The position numbers were made by a program, and so were the translations under genes. Below the pieces are notes generated by a model. It did not search any database. It saw only the letters and a program-made list of their open reading frames with translations, and was not told the origin of the DNA. A DNA stretch of 5,210 nucleotides from WVZL01 sp041862375 (GTDB lineage Bacteria; Acidobacteriota; Aminicenantia; Aminicenantales; Aminicenantaceae), in NCBI GenBank assembly GCA_041862375.1, contig JBGVTE010000107.1:1-5210 (forward strand), given 5' to 3'. Positions 1 through 5,210 of the stretch are shown piece by piece (position 1 is the first letter of the stretch; the number at the start of each line of letters is the position of its first letter).

Positions 1-575
1 AAACTCATAGCATTACAATAACCGACTTTGGGTAAATGAACAGCAAAAAGCTCTGTCCCGTCAGGACCCTGCCAGATAAATTCATTTCCCTGACTCTGCT
101 CATATTCTATGCCTCGCCAAAAAATAATACTATCCATTCCAAAACCCTTCAAAATTTGAGGCATTTGAGTTATATGCCCAAAAGGATCAGGTATATAACC
201 AATCTTCATAACTCTGCCAAACTCAGAGGCAATTTTGTGACCTAAAACCAGGTTTCTTACTATTGATTCCGCACTTACCAGAAACTCGTCTGGAAGAACA
301 TACCAGGGACCAACATGAATTTTACCTTGAGTAATATATTTTTTTAGAATTTCCCTTCTTTCAGGATGGACTTCTAGGTAGTCCTCCAGAACAATGGTCT
401 GACCATCCAAGGTAAAATCACTAAATGTTTCATCCTTTTCCAAAATATTAACTAAATTATTTATGAGATCAATTAATCTAATTCTAAATTGCTGAAATGT
501 TTGATACCATTCTCTATCCCAATGAGTATGGGGTACAATGAATGCCCTATAGGGTTTTTTATTAATATTAGCCAT
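1..575 (-). CDS. Glycoside hydrolase family 38 alpha-mannosidase, N-terminal part (gene runs off left edge)
   Basis: This is the first 191 codons of a gene whose 3' part lies beyond the left edge. Family 38 enzymes are zinc-dependent, retaining alpha-mannosidases, and bacterial members usually act in the cytoplasm on imported mannosides. The N-terminal catalytic signature PHTHWDREW is at residues 15-23, where H18 and D20 match the zinc ligands. TLDGQ is at 55-59 and GPWYVLPDE at 89-97. YIPDPFGH at 127-134 contains D130, the position of the catalytic nucleophile. QMPQIL (137-142) and FWRGIE (152-157) are typical of bacterial members. There is no signal peptide. Full-length relatives are usually 800-1000 residues, so about a fifth is visible. 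The ATG at 573-575 is preceded by AAGGAG with 11 nt spacing, and a good promoter lies just upstream. The family is secure. Substrate is unproven: alpha-mannosides are expected, but 2-O-mannosylglycerate or other linkages are possible. Confidence 0.93.
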   Translation of the reverse strand, partial: MANINKKPYRAFIVPHTHWDREWYQTFQQFRIRLIDLINNLVNILEKDETFSDFTLDGQTIVLEDYLEVHPERREILKKYITQGKIHVGPWYVLPDEFLVSAESIVRNLVLGHKIASEFGRVMKIGYIPDPFGHITQMPQILKGFGMDSIIFWRGIEYEQSQGNEFIWQGPDGTELFAVHLPKVGYCNAMS

Positions 576-601
576 GGTAAAATTTTCTCCTTTTTCACGC
601 T

Positions 602-631
602 TTTATAAGTGATTATTTCCCAAAAAGTCAA
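602..631 (-). promoter_or_regulatory. Probable sigma70-type promoter of the GH38 gene
   Basis: On the minus strand TTGACT (626-631) and TATAAA (602-607) are separated by 18 bp. Each hexamer matches the consensus at five of six positions. Transcription would start about 20-25 nt upstream of the ATG at 575, leaving a very short leader that carries the AAGGAG ribosome binding site. The -35 box lies inside a motif that recurs at 688-710 and 801-821. This is a pattern-based call. Confidence 0.55.
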
Positions 632-821
632 AAATATTTTCAACAGGTATGTATATGGTACGTTGCAGATAATTTTATAGTAAATTATGACTTTTTGGTT
701 ATAATTATGTTGTAGGGGCACAATGAATTGTGCCCTCACCATATTATTGTCTAATTTCTTCTGTGGGCACGATGCATCGTGCCCCTACATTACCATTTTG
801 TTTACTTTTTGGGTTGTAATC
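611..821. repeat. Imperfect inverted repeat arms (611-631 and 801-821), with a third related copy at 688-710
   Basis: The 21-bp segment 611-631 matches the reverse complement of 801-821 at 17 of 21 positions, sharing the core CCCAAAAAGT / ACTTTTTGGG. A third, looser copy on the plus strand at 688-710 reads TGACTTTTTGG followed by TTATAATTATG. The outer arms enclose about 210 bp that includes the palindrome pair at 711-789. They could be worn terminal repeats of a small non-autonomous element, or repeated regulator sites, since the left arm overlaps the -35 region of the GH38 promoter. The similarity is visible; the role is unknown. Confidence 0.45.
711..789. repeat. Composite palindromic repeat with inverted ends (REP/MITE-like)
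   Basis: The outer ends TGTAGGGGCAC (711-721) and GTGCCCCTACA (779-789) are perfect 11-bp inverted repeats. Inside are two separate palindromes. At 716-735, GGGCACAA and TTGTGCCC flank a TGAA loop. At 765-784 the perfect 20-bp palindrome GGGCACGATGCATCGTGCCC occurs. A 29-bp A/T-rich spacer separates them. No transposase or coding frame is present. Short GTAGGGGC-type palindromes are, from memory, scattered through many bacterial genomes as intergenic repeats. The element lies between the PHP and GH38 genes and could fold in the transcript of either, but it has no T-run that would mark a terminator. Confidence 0.75.
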
Positions 822-1003
822 ATAAGTAACATTCATAAAATCTTTAATAGAATATATTGCAATTCTAATAGTATGATGGTACTGAAAAAATAAAAAATTA
901 TTTTTTTTATTTCTACTCCAATATCTACAAAATCCAACAATATCCACACATTGACAGATGGAGATTCCCTGTTAAAGTAAAAAATTTTGATTACCTCCAA
1001 GTC
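790..1003. other. AT-rich intergenic stretch without a gene
   Basis: Together with the segment from 576 this is the 428-bp gap between the PHP gene and the GH38 gene. A 67-codon open frame across 744-947 on the minus strand reads through the palindrome at 765-784, has no visible ribosome binding site and resembles no family, so I do not call it. Apart from the repeat arm at 801-821 and an A/T hairpin at 884-910, nothing recognisable is present. Confidence 0.6.
884..910 (-). terminator. Weak A/T hairpin and T-run downstream of the PHP gene
   Basis: Read on the minus strand, a run of A, then AAAAAA-TAA-TTTTTT, then a further A and six T form an all-A/T hairpin followed by a T-run. It sits roughly 95-120 nt past the PHP stop codon. 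The stem has no G-C pairs, so its strength as an intrinsic terminator is doubtful. It could equally be simple low-complexity DNA. Confidence 0.2.
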
Positions 1004-2536
1004 TTAATGACAAATAATAAAAATTGGATTGGTTAAACATATAATACACTCTTTCTCATCAAGCAATCTCAAGTAATACCAGCAATTTGTAGTTATTTTG
1101 TCTGACCATTCAAGTTCTATATGTTCCAAAAAAGAGTCACAAGAATTGCAGACCCACCCATTTTTAATGAGTTCAATGTGAAGTTTTTTCTTGATTTTCT
1201 TGCTCTCAATATTAATTAATAGTTTAATACTCGTATTGCAATCAACTTCCAATTCTTCTCCCAACGAAACAAAGATACCTTTATCATTCATTATTTGGAA
1301 ATTTATTTGAGGCCCGCTGGTAATATATGCTCTTCCTTTTCTTAATCCCTCCATAATCCCATCTCTAGTTTTTGACTCAGCCCATACATAAGTCCGACCG
1401 TAATCTTTTTTATAAGATTCCAGTGTATGAATATCTGAACCGCTGACAGCGACTATTTTCAATCCATGGCTGAGCAGATTTTCCCATCGCTTTAAAGTTT
1501 TTAAATTTTCAGCCCTTCTTTCAGACCATGAACCAGCCCAGATTTCAATTACATCAGCTGTTCTCCAGCAAAAATTGGGATAATCCCACCTGCATCCAGT
1601 GCATATTGGGTCACCAATACATTCCGGATGTGCAACAGAAAGAAAAGCTCCTTTCTTTTTTATCTCCACTGCAATATCCTCAAAGGTACTTTTTCGTTCA
1701 AGCGAAAACCAATTAATGTCTCCGGTCCAGTTGATAAGCACTAAATGTCCAAAAAAAGTAGAAATTTCTATACCTGGAATAACCAAGGTCTTTAATAAAT
1801 ACTTCTCTTTCCATCCCAAAGTTGTGTTATGATCGGTCAGAACAAAAAAGTCCAGGCCTTTTTTTTGTAAATATGTCATTAATTCCAAAACTGAGTGATT
1901 GCCATCACTGTGGTGGGAGTGTATATGAAAATCTCCTCCAAACCATCCAGGTCCTTCCTGTTCTTCTCTAAATAGAGGTGCTTTCTTATCAAAATCTCTG
2001 AGTTCTGCCCGACACTTTTCTGTGGTTTTGATCCCTTGCGTAAATTCCTTGTTTAAATCCACCTTAATACTTAATATCACCAATTCAGAGATGACAGCAT
2101 GAGCCTCAACTATCAATCTCCAGTCTCCTGCCGGTAATGTGCCAGAAACACATCCAATACTGGCTTTTTCTTTGTTAATTTGGATTGTCTTAAAAAAATT
2201 GTTGTTCCCTCTGGCTCTGACAATGCCATTTGGGTCAATCAATGTATAATTAAAGAGGTTACGAATCGGAGAAAACAATTTAATAGCCTTTTTCTTATAA
2301 TTTTTCTTATAATAGTCCCAATTAGGTCCAGTTACCATAGAATCTTTCCAATCAAATAGAAGGTATTCGTGTACTGCTTGATATATTAATTTATTAGCTA
2401 GTTCGATATCATTTACTGTCTTCGGATTATAGTCACCTTTTATCAATATTTCTTTGGTCCCTTTAATTATTGGTACCATAAATTCGGTTAAGGTTTTATT
2501 TTCACTCGGTGTAAATGTCTTTGTGTAAACGGGCAT
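1004..2536 (-). CDS. CehA/McbA-type PHP-domain metallohydrolase
   Basis: This is a 510-residue protein of the PHP metal-dependent hydrolase superfamily, closest in layout to CehA/McbA proteins, whose named members hydrolyse the carbamate ester carbaryl. The native reaction here is unknown. The PHP motifs appear in order: DFHIHSHHSDG (202-212), TDHN (234-237), PGIEIS (254-259), GHLVL (263-267), AHP (302-304) and GSDIH (366-370). These supply the expected His, Asp and Glu metal ligands. Residues 1-195 form an N-terminal extension of probable beta-sandwich type (GTLPAGDWRLIVEAH at 132-146), and about 100 residues follow the PHP core. No signal peptide or membrane segment is seen, so it is probably cytoplasmic. 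Four cysteines (306, 312, 315, 323) follow AHP in a possible metal or disulfide insertion. The ATG at 2534-2536 has AGGAG 10 nt upstream. A phosphoesterase or ester/glycoside hydrolase role beside the transporter is possible. The fold is secure and the substrate is not. Confidence 0.9.
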   Translation of the reverse strand: MPVYTKTFTPSENKTLTEFMVPIIKGTKEILIKGDYNPKTVNDIELANKLIYQAVHEYLLFDWKDSMVTGPNWDYYKKNYKKKAIKLFSPIRNLFNYTLIDPNGIVRARGNNNFFKTIQINKEKASIGCVSGTLPAGDWRLIVEAHAVISELVILSIKVDLNKEFTQGIKTTEKCRAELRDFDKKAPLFREEQEGPGWFGGDFHIHSHHSDGNHSVLELMTYLQKKGLDFFVLTDHNTTLGWKEKYLLKTLVIPGIEISTFFGHLVLINWTGDINWFSLERKSTFEDIAVEIKKKGAFLSVAHPECIGDPICTGCRWDYPNFCWRTADVIEIWAGSWSERRAENLKTLKRWENLLSHGLKIVAVSGSDIHTLESYKKDYGRTYVWAESKTRDGIMEGLRKGRAYITSGPQINFQIMNDKGIFVSLGEELEVDCNTSIKLLINIESKKIKKKLHIELIKNGWVCNSCDSFLEHIELEWSDKITTNCWYYLRLLDEKECIICLTNPIFIICH

Positions 2537-2571
2537 TTCTCGACTTCTCCTAATAATATTTTCTCACTACT

Positions 2572-2599
2572 TTTATAAAAAGATTGTCAGAGGAGTAAA
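2572..2599 (-). promoter_or_regulatory. Possible promoter of the PHP hydrolase gene
   Basis: On the minus strand TTTACT (2594-2599) and TATAAA (2572-2577) are 16 bp apart, matching the sigma70 consensus at four and five of six positions. The -10 context TTATAAAAG is identical to that of the GH38 promoter at 602-631, and GTGA follows closely in both. The predicted start lies about 30 nt upstream of the ATG at 2536. The -35 element is weak, and the site overlaps a hairpin, so a terminator reading of the same bases is an alternative. Confidence 0.35.
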
Positions 2600-2668
2600 C
2601 TCCCCCTGAAACCCCTATGCCTTTTGTTATTTTTTCTCGGTTTTATACAATACCTTTCCTGACAATCT
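2573..2668 (-). terminator. Inverted repeat and hairpin with T-run; possible terminator of the transporter operon
   Basis: AGATTGTCAG at 2581-2590 and its perfect reverse complement at 2659-2668 are 68 bp apart. On the minus strand the second arm runs directly into a T-run (CTGACAATCTTTTT). Between the arms GGAG-TTTA-CTCC (2592-2603) forms a local hairpin that wobble pairs extend to about 7 bp. The structure lies about 140-230 nt past the stop of the second ATPase gene and just before the PHP gene. It could be the operon terminator, or a small terminal-inverted-repeat element inserted here. Confidence 0.35.
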
Positions 2669-2711
2669 GGTTAAAATTCATTCCTTATTCAAAAAAGAAT
2701 TTATCTTTTAC

Positions 2712-2738
2712 CATCGGAATTTCTACGAAATTCCGATG
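2712..2738. repeat. Perfect 12-bp hairpin palindrome
   Basis: CATCGGAATTTC (2712-2723) and GAAATTCCGATG (2727-2738) are perfect inverted arms around a three-base TAC loop. It begins 67 bp past the stop of the second ATPase gene. No T-run follows on either strand, so a REP-like dispersed repeat or a 3'-end-protecting stem-loop fits better than a classic intrinsic terminator. Confidence 0.65.
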
Positions 2739-2805
2739 CTATAAATTATAATGTAATCTGTAGGATAATTTATCTAATATTTCGTGCATCCTCATCTATT
2801 TCTCT

Positions 2806-3819
2806 TCACTTATATAAATAGCAAGCAGCAAGATGGTCTGCACCAATATTATATAGTGGCGGGGGGCTCTTAAGACACATTTCCATCTTATAAGGACAAC
2901 GGCGATAGAACTTGCATCCCCTCAGAGTATCCTTCTCTAATTCCTCTTCAGGCGGAAGTTCTATGCGTCCTTGCCACGGTTGCTCAGGATCCGGGATGGG
3001 AATAGATTCTACTAAGAGCTGGACATAAGGGTGCTTCGGACCACTGATAACGATTTCTGCATCTCCTGATTCAGCCACCAATCCATCATAAAGAATGATA
3101 ATATCATCGCTAATCTGAAAAGCTGTAGATAGATCATGAGTAATGTAAAGGAAGGAAATTCCAAAATTGTCTTTTAGGTCCATTATAATCTTTAAAATAA
3201 TTGCCCGCATAGAGGCATCGATCATAGAAACCGGTTCGTCAGCTATAATGAGCTTTGGCTTAAGTAGAAAAGCTCGGGCGAGCATAATCCGTTGCCTCTG
3301 ACCCCCAGATAGTTGGTGAGGATATTTACCCAAAATCTCATCAGGGCGCAGCCCTACAACCACCAGGGCTTCTTCTGTAATACGGCGACTTTCCTGTCGA
3401 TTCTTAGTTAGATGGAATTTCTGAATCACTATCTCGAAGACGCGATCAATTGGATAAAAGGGATTATAGACTCCATATGGATCTTGAAATATGGCTTGGA
3501 CCTCCCTTCGAAAGATTTGCCATGATTTTTGATCCATCATTTTAAGATCTTTTCCTTGATAACGGATCTCTCCCTGTGTCGGCAAAAGAAATCCCAGAAC
3601 AAGTCGGGCAAGAGTTGTCTTTCCGCTCCCACTCTCCCCAGCAATAGATATAATTTTCGGGGGACTATCTTGAATACTCATGGAGAAATTCTCTAAGGCA
3701 ACCTTCTGACCCCGCTGTAAGAGGCCGCTGCCAAAGACTTTGGTGAGGTTGCAAACCTCCAGCAAGGGTGCTTGAGTCTGGTTTAGGATATTAGTCTGTA
3801 CCTCTTTCTGAACGCTCAT
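2806..3819 (-). CDS. ABC transporter ATP-binding protein, DppF/OppF type
   Basis: This is the second nucleotide-binding subunit of a peptide/nickel/opine-family importer; it powers uptake at the cytoplasmic face of the membrane as a heterodimer with the DppD-type partner encoded just upstream. In the 337-residue product Walker A is GESGSGKTT (61-69), the Q-loop is at Q112 (FQDP), the signature is LSGGQ (170-174), Walker B is LIIADE (190-195) and the H-loop is H228. The D-loop region reads DEPVSMIDASMR instead of the usual DEPVSALD, a wording I associate with the oligosaccharide-transporting branch of the family. The C-terminal oligopeptide-type domain has cysteines at 302, 308, 315 and 333, spaced like the iron-sulfur-binding cysteines reported in Dpp/Opp ATPases. 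I chose the ATG at 3817-3819, which has AAGGA 7 nt upstream. An ATG at 3835-3837 is possible. Upstream starts would overlap the partner gene and are unlikely. Confidence 0.94.
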   Translation of the reverse strand: MSVQKEVQTNILNQTQAPLLEVCNLTKVFGSGLLQRGQKVALENFSMSIQDSPPKIISIAGESGSGKTTLARLVLGFLLPTQGEIRYQGKDLKMMDQKSWQIFRREVQAIFQDPYGVYNPFYPIDRVFEIVIQKFHLTKNRQESRRITEEALVVVGLRPDEILGKYPHQLSGGQRQRIMLARAFLLKPKLIIADEPVSMIDASMRAIILKIIMDLKDNFGISFLYITHDLSTAFQISDDIIILYDGLVAESGDAEIVISGPKHPYVQLLVESIPIPDPEQPWQGRIELPPEEELEKDTLRGCKFYRRCPYKMEMCLKSPPPLYNIGADHLAACYLYK

Positions 3820-3826
3820 AATGGTT

Positions 3827-3831
3827 TCCTT
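3827..3831 (-). promoter_or_regulatory. Ribosome binding site that decides the DppF-type start
   Basis: AAGGA on the minus strand lies 7 nt before the ATG at 3819. The alternative ATG at 3837 has only a purine run (AAGAGAG) about 8 nt ahead, so the 3819 start is preferred. Confidence 0.6.
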
Positions 3832-3851
3832 TCTCATTACAAATTCTCTCT

Positions 3852-4829
3852 TTACCTGACGACCTCGGAGTGAAGATGGCAGGCAACAAAGTGATTCGGT
3901 TGGATCTCCACAAGTTTCGGCATCGCCTCTCGACAGTGTTCCATAACATAAGGACAACGATTACTGAATGCACACCCTTTTGGAGGATTGAGAAGAGAAG
4001 GAGGAAGTCCTGGGATTCCCCGAAAATCATGACGCAACTGTAAGGTAGGAAGTGATTCGATCAAGAGCTTGGTATAAGGATGAAGGGGATTTTTATACAT
4101 TGTCTTCACTTCTCCGATTTCAGCAATCTTACCAGCATACATAACTGCCTGCCGATTAACAACCTGAGCTTGAAGCCCCATATCGTGACCGATTAGGATC
4201 AAAGTTGCCCCAAGCCGTTCCTGAACATCCACGAGCGTCTGCATAACCACCCGCTGTACAACGACATCCAAGGCACTGGTAGGCTCATCAGCGATAATTA
4301 TCTCGGGGTCCAAAGTTATAGCCATTGCAATACAAACTCGCTGTTTCATTCCTCCTGAGAGTTCGTGAGGATACATTCTGTAGACCCGGTGAATCAGTCC
4401 GACTGTGGATAGAAGCCTCTGAATTCTCTTCTTTAGAACTTTCTCCGGCTGATAACCCTGGTGAGTAGTAATAACATCGGCAATCTGAGAGCCAATCCTC
4501 ATCACCGGATTGAGGGAATTCATAGCCCCCTGGGGAATAAAAGAGATTTGACTCCAGCGAATTTTACGTATTAATTCACTATCCAGGGTAAGAATATCGG
4601 TCCCGTCAAGGAATATTTGTCCTCCTTCAATAGTCCCTGGCGAGACAACAAGCCTCAGTAGAGCCATAGCCATAGTTGATTTTCCACAACCTGACTCACC
4701 AATAATTCCAAAACTCTCTCCCTCTTGCACATTGAAACTTACCCCATCCACTGCTCGCACAGATCCACGATTAGTGTGATAGTAAACTCTTAAATCTTTC
4801 ACTTCTAAAATTTGTTTACGCTCTGTCAT
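3852..4829 (-). CDS. ABC transporter ATP-binding protein, DppD/OppD type
   Basis: This is the first nucleotide-binding subunit of the importer, 325 residues, the usual size for DppD/OppD. Walker A is GESGCGKST (44-52), the Q-loop is at Q100 (FIPQGAMNSLNP), the signature is LSGGM (157-161), Walker B is IIIADE (177-182), the D-loop is SALD (185-188) and the H-loop is H215. The C-terminal oligopeptide-type domain contains PLHPYT (248-253), PGLPPSL (273-279) and cysteines 286, 292, 299 and 317, arranged as in ATPases that bind a [4Fe-4S] cluster there. The ATG at 4827-4829 follows AAGGA with 10 nt spacing. The gene starts 25 bp after the permease stop and ends 32 bp before the DppF-type start, as expected within one operon. 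The family is secure. The name does not settle whether peptides or oligosaccharides are carried. Confidence 0.95.
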   Translation of the reverse strand: MTERKQILEVKDLRVYYHTNRGSVRAVDGVSFNVQEGESFGIIGESGCGKSTMAMALLRLVVSPGTIEGGQIFLDGTDILTLDSELIRKIRWSQISFIPQGAMNSLNPVMRIGSQIADVITTHQGYQPEKVLKKRIQRLLSTVGLIHRVYRMYPHELSGGMKQRVCIAMAITLDPEIIIADEPTSALDVVVQRVVMQTLVDVQERLGATLILIGHDMGLQAQVVNRQAVMYAGKIAEIGEVKTMYKNPLHPYTKLLIESLPTLQLRHDFRGIPGLPPSLLNPPKGCAFSNRCPYVMEHCREAMPKLVEIQPNHFVACHLHSEVVR

Positions 4830-4854
4830 ATTAAAAATTTCCTTATATACATAT

Positions 4855-5210
4855 TCAGATTTTTGATCTCATTCTGGGATTGATCACTTCATCAAAACCT
4901 AAATGCAATAAATAGAGTGAAATAAAAATAGAAGTGAGAGTGAAGACAGTACTGCCCCACCACCACCACATTCCTCTAAAAACCGCAGCATAGCTCAAAG
5001 CCCAATAGATCATCATTCCTAGAGTCATTTCATTTTGTGGACCCAGTCCCAGGATGGAAAGTCCTGATTCGGCAAGGATTGCAGCTAATGTGGCGTTGAC
5101 AAAGTTAGCACTCATCCATTGGAACATGTGAGGTACCAATTCTCTGATTATAATCTCCATTTTAGACATTCCTGAAAGCATCGCCATATCTACGAAAGCT
5201 CGTTCTTTAA
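4855..5210 (-). CDS. ABC transporter permease, DppC/OppC type, C-terminal part (gene runs off right edge)
   Basis: The last 117 codons of an inner-membrane permease are visible; the frame stays open through the right edge (KERAFVDMAMLSG at the start of the visible part), so the true start lies outside the window. The EAA loop that docks on the ATPases is seen as AFVDMAMLSGMSKMEII with RELVPHM following (visible residues 4-28). Hydrophobic segments follow at about 35-55 (FVNATLAAILAESGLSILGLG) and 85-103. LGLGPQNEMTLGMMIYWA and the terminal FDEVINPRMR are typical of the C-terminal end of DppC-type subunits. A WWWW run marks the loop before the last membrane segment. The first permease and the binding protein are expected further right. 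Together with the two ATPases this makes a heteromeric importer. Confidence 0.93.
   Translation of the reverse strand, partial: KERAFVDMAMLSGMSKMEIIIRELVPHMFQWMSANFVNATLAAILAESGLSILGLGPQNEMTLGMMIYWALSYAAVFRGMWWWWGSTVFTLTSIFISLYLLHLGFDEVINPRMRSKI

Noticed and set aside
36..245. 69-codon plus-strand open frame
   Set aside because: It lies antisense to the GH38 coding frame, which has clear family motifs over the same bases.
473..742. 89-codon minus-strand open frame
   Set aside because: It overlaps the GH38 start in another frame, crosses the promoter and a palindrome, and resembles no family.
711..789. Palindrome pair as a CRISPR fragment
   Set aside because: The units are inverted rather than direct, there are only two, and the single spacer is A/T-rich; no cas gene is present.
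744..947. 67-codon minus-strand open frame whose end reads GARCIVPTEEIRQ
   Set aside because: Its C-terminal part is translated from the palindromic repeat, there is no ribosome binding site, and the rest is AT-rich low-complexity sequence.
1528..1832. Two plus-strand open frames of 62 and 77 codons
   Set aside because: Both are antisense to the catalytic core of the PHP hydrolase, which explains the sequence.
2537..2805. Riboswitch or tRNA gene in the gap between the ATPase and PHP genes
   Set aside because: No cloverleaf, T-box consensus or known riboswitch core was recognised; only simple inverted repeats are seen.
3820..3957. 46-residue N-terminal extension of the DppF-type ATPase
   Set aside because: It would overlap the end of the DppD-type gene by more than 100 bp, the extra residues match nothing in the family, and a good ribosome binding site precedes the ATG at 3819.
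3791..4030. 79-codon minus-strand open frame across the junction of the two ATPase genes
   Set aside because: It is an alternative-frame shadow of the two confirmed coding regions.

Overview
This is a low-GC bacterial window in which every convincing gene lies on the minus strand, so transcription runs from the right edge to the left edge. From right to left it holds: the 3' part of a DppC/OppC-type permease gene; two complete ABC-transporter ATPase genes of the DppD and DppF types; a 269-bp gap with inverted repeats and a possible promoter; a complete 510-codon PHP-fold metallohydrolase of the CehA/McbA type; a 428-bp gap with a composite palindromic repeat and a good sigma70-like promoter; and the first 191 codons of a glycoside hydrolase family 38 (alpha-mannosidase) gene that runs off the left edge.

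The permease and the two ATPases are 25 and 32 bp apart and form an evident operon. They are the inner-membrane and cytoplasmic parts of a peptide/nickel/opine-family importer. The substrate-binding protein and the first permease are not visible and would be expected beyond the right edge. The D-loop wording of the second ATPase and the nearby GH38 gene make an oligosaccharide or glycoside cargo a reasonable alternative to peptides, but that is inference. The PHP protein and the GH38 enzyme probably belong to the same catabolic theme (import of a glycoside or oligosaccharide, then intracellular cleavage), although each appears to have its own promoter.

No taxonomic marker is present. AT-rich intergenic DNA, dense small palindromic repeats, a Dpp-type transporter with sugar-type wording and a bacterial GH38 enzyme would suit groups such as Atribacterota, Thermotogota, Dictyoglomota or low-GC Firmicutes. 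This is a weak inference from memory. By hand count of sampled lines, the transporter genes are clearly richer in G+C (about 45-48%) than the PHP and GH38 genes (about 28-40%), so the window may join two blocks of different history near position 2800.

I do not see a clearly new biological system. The points most worth a second look are the paired palindromes at 711-789, a motif present three times around the GH38 promoter, the inverted repeat at 2581-2668 that overlaps a candidate promoter or terminator, and a four-cysteine insertion in the PHP protein.
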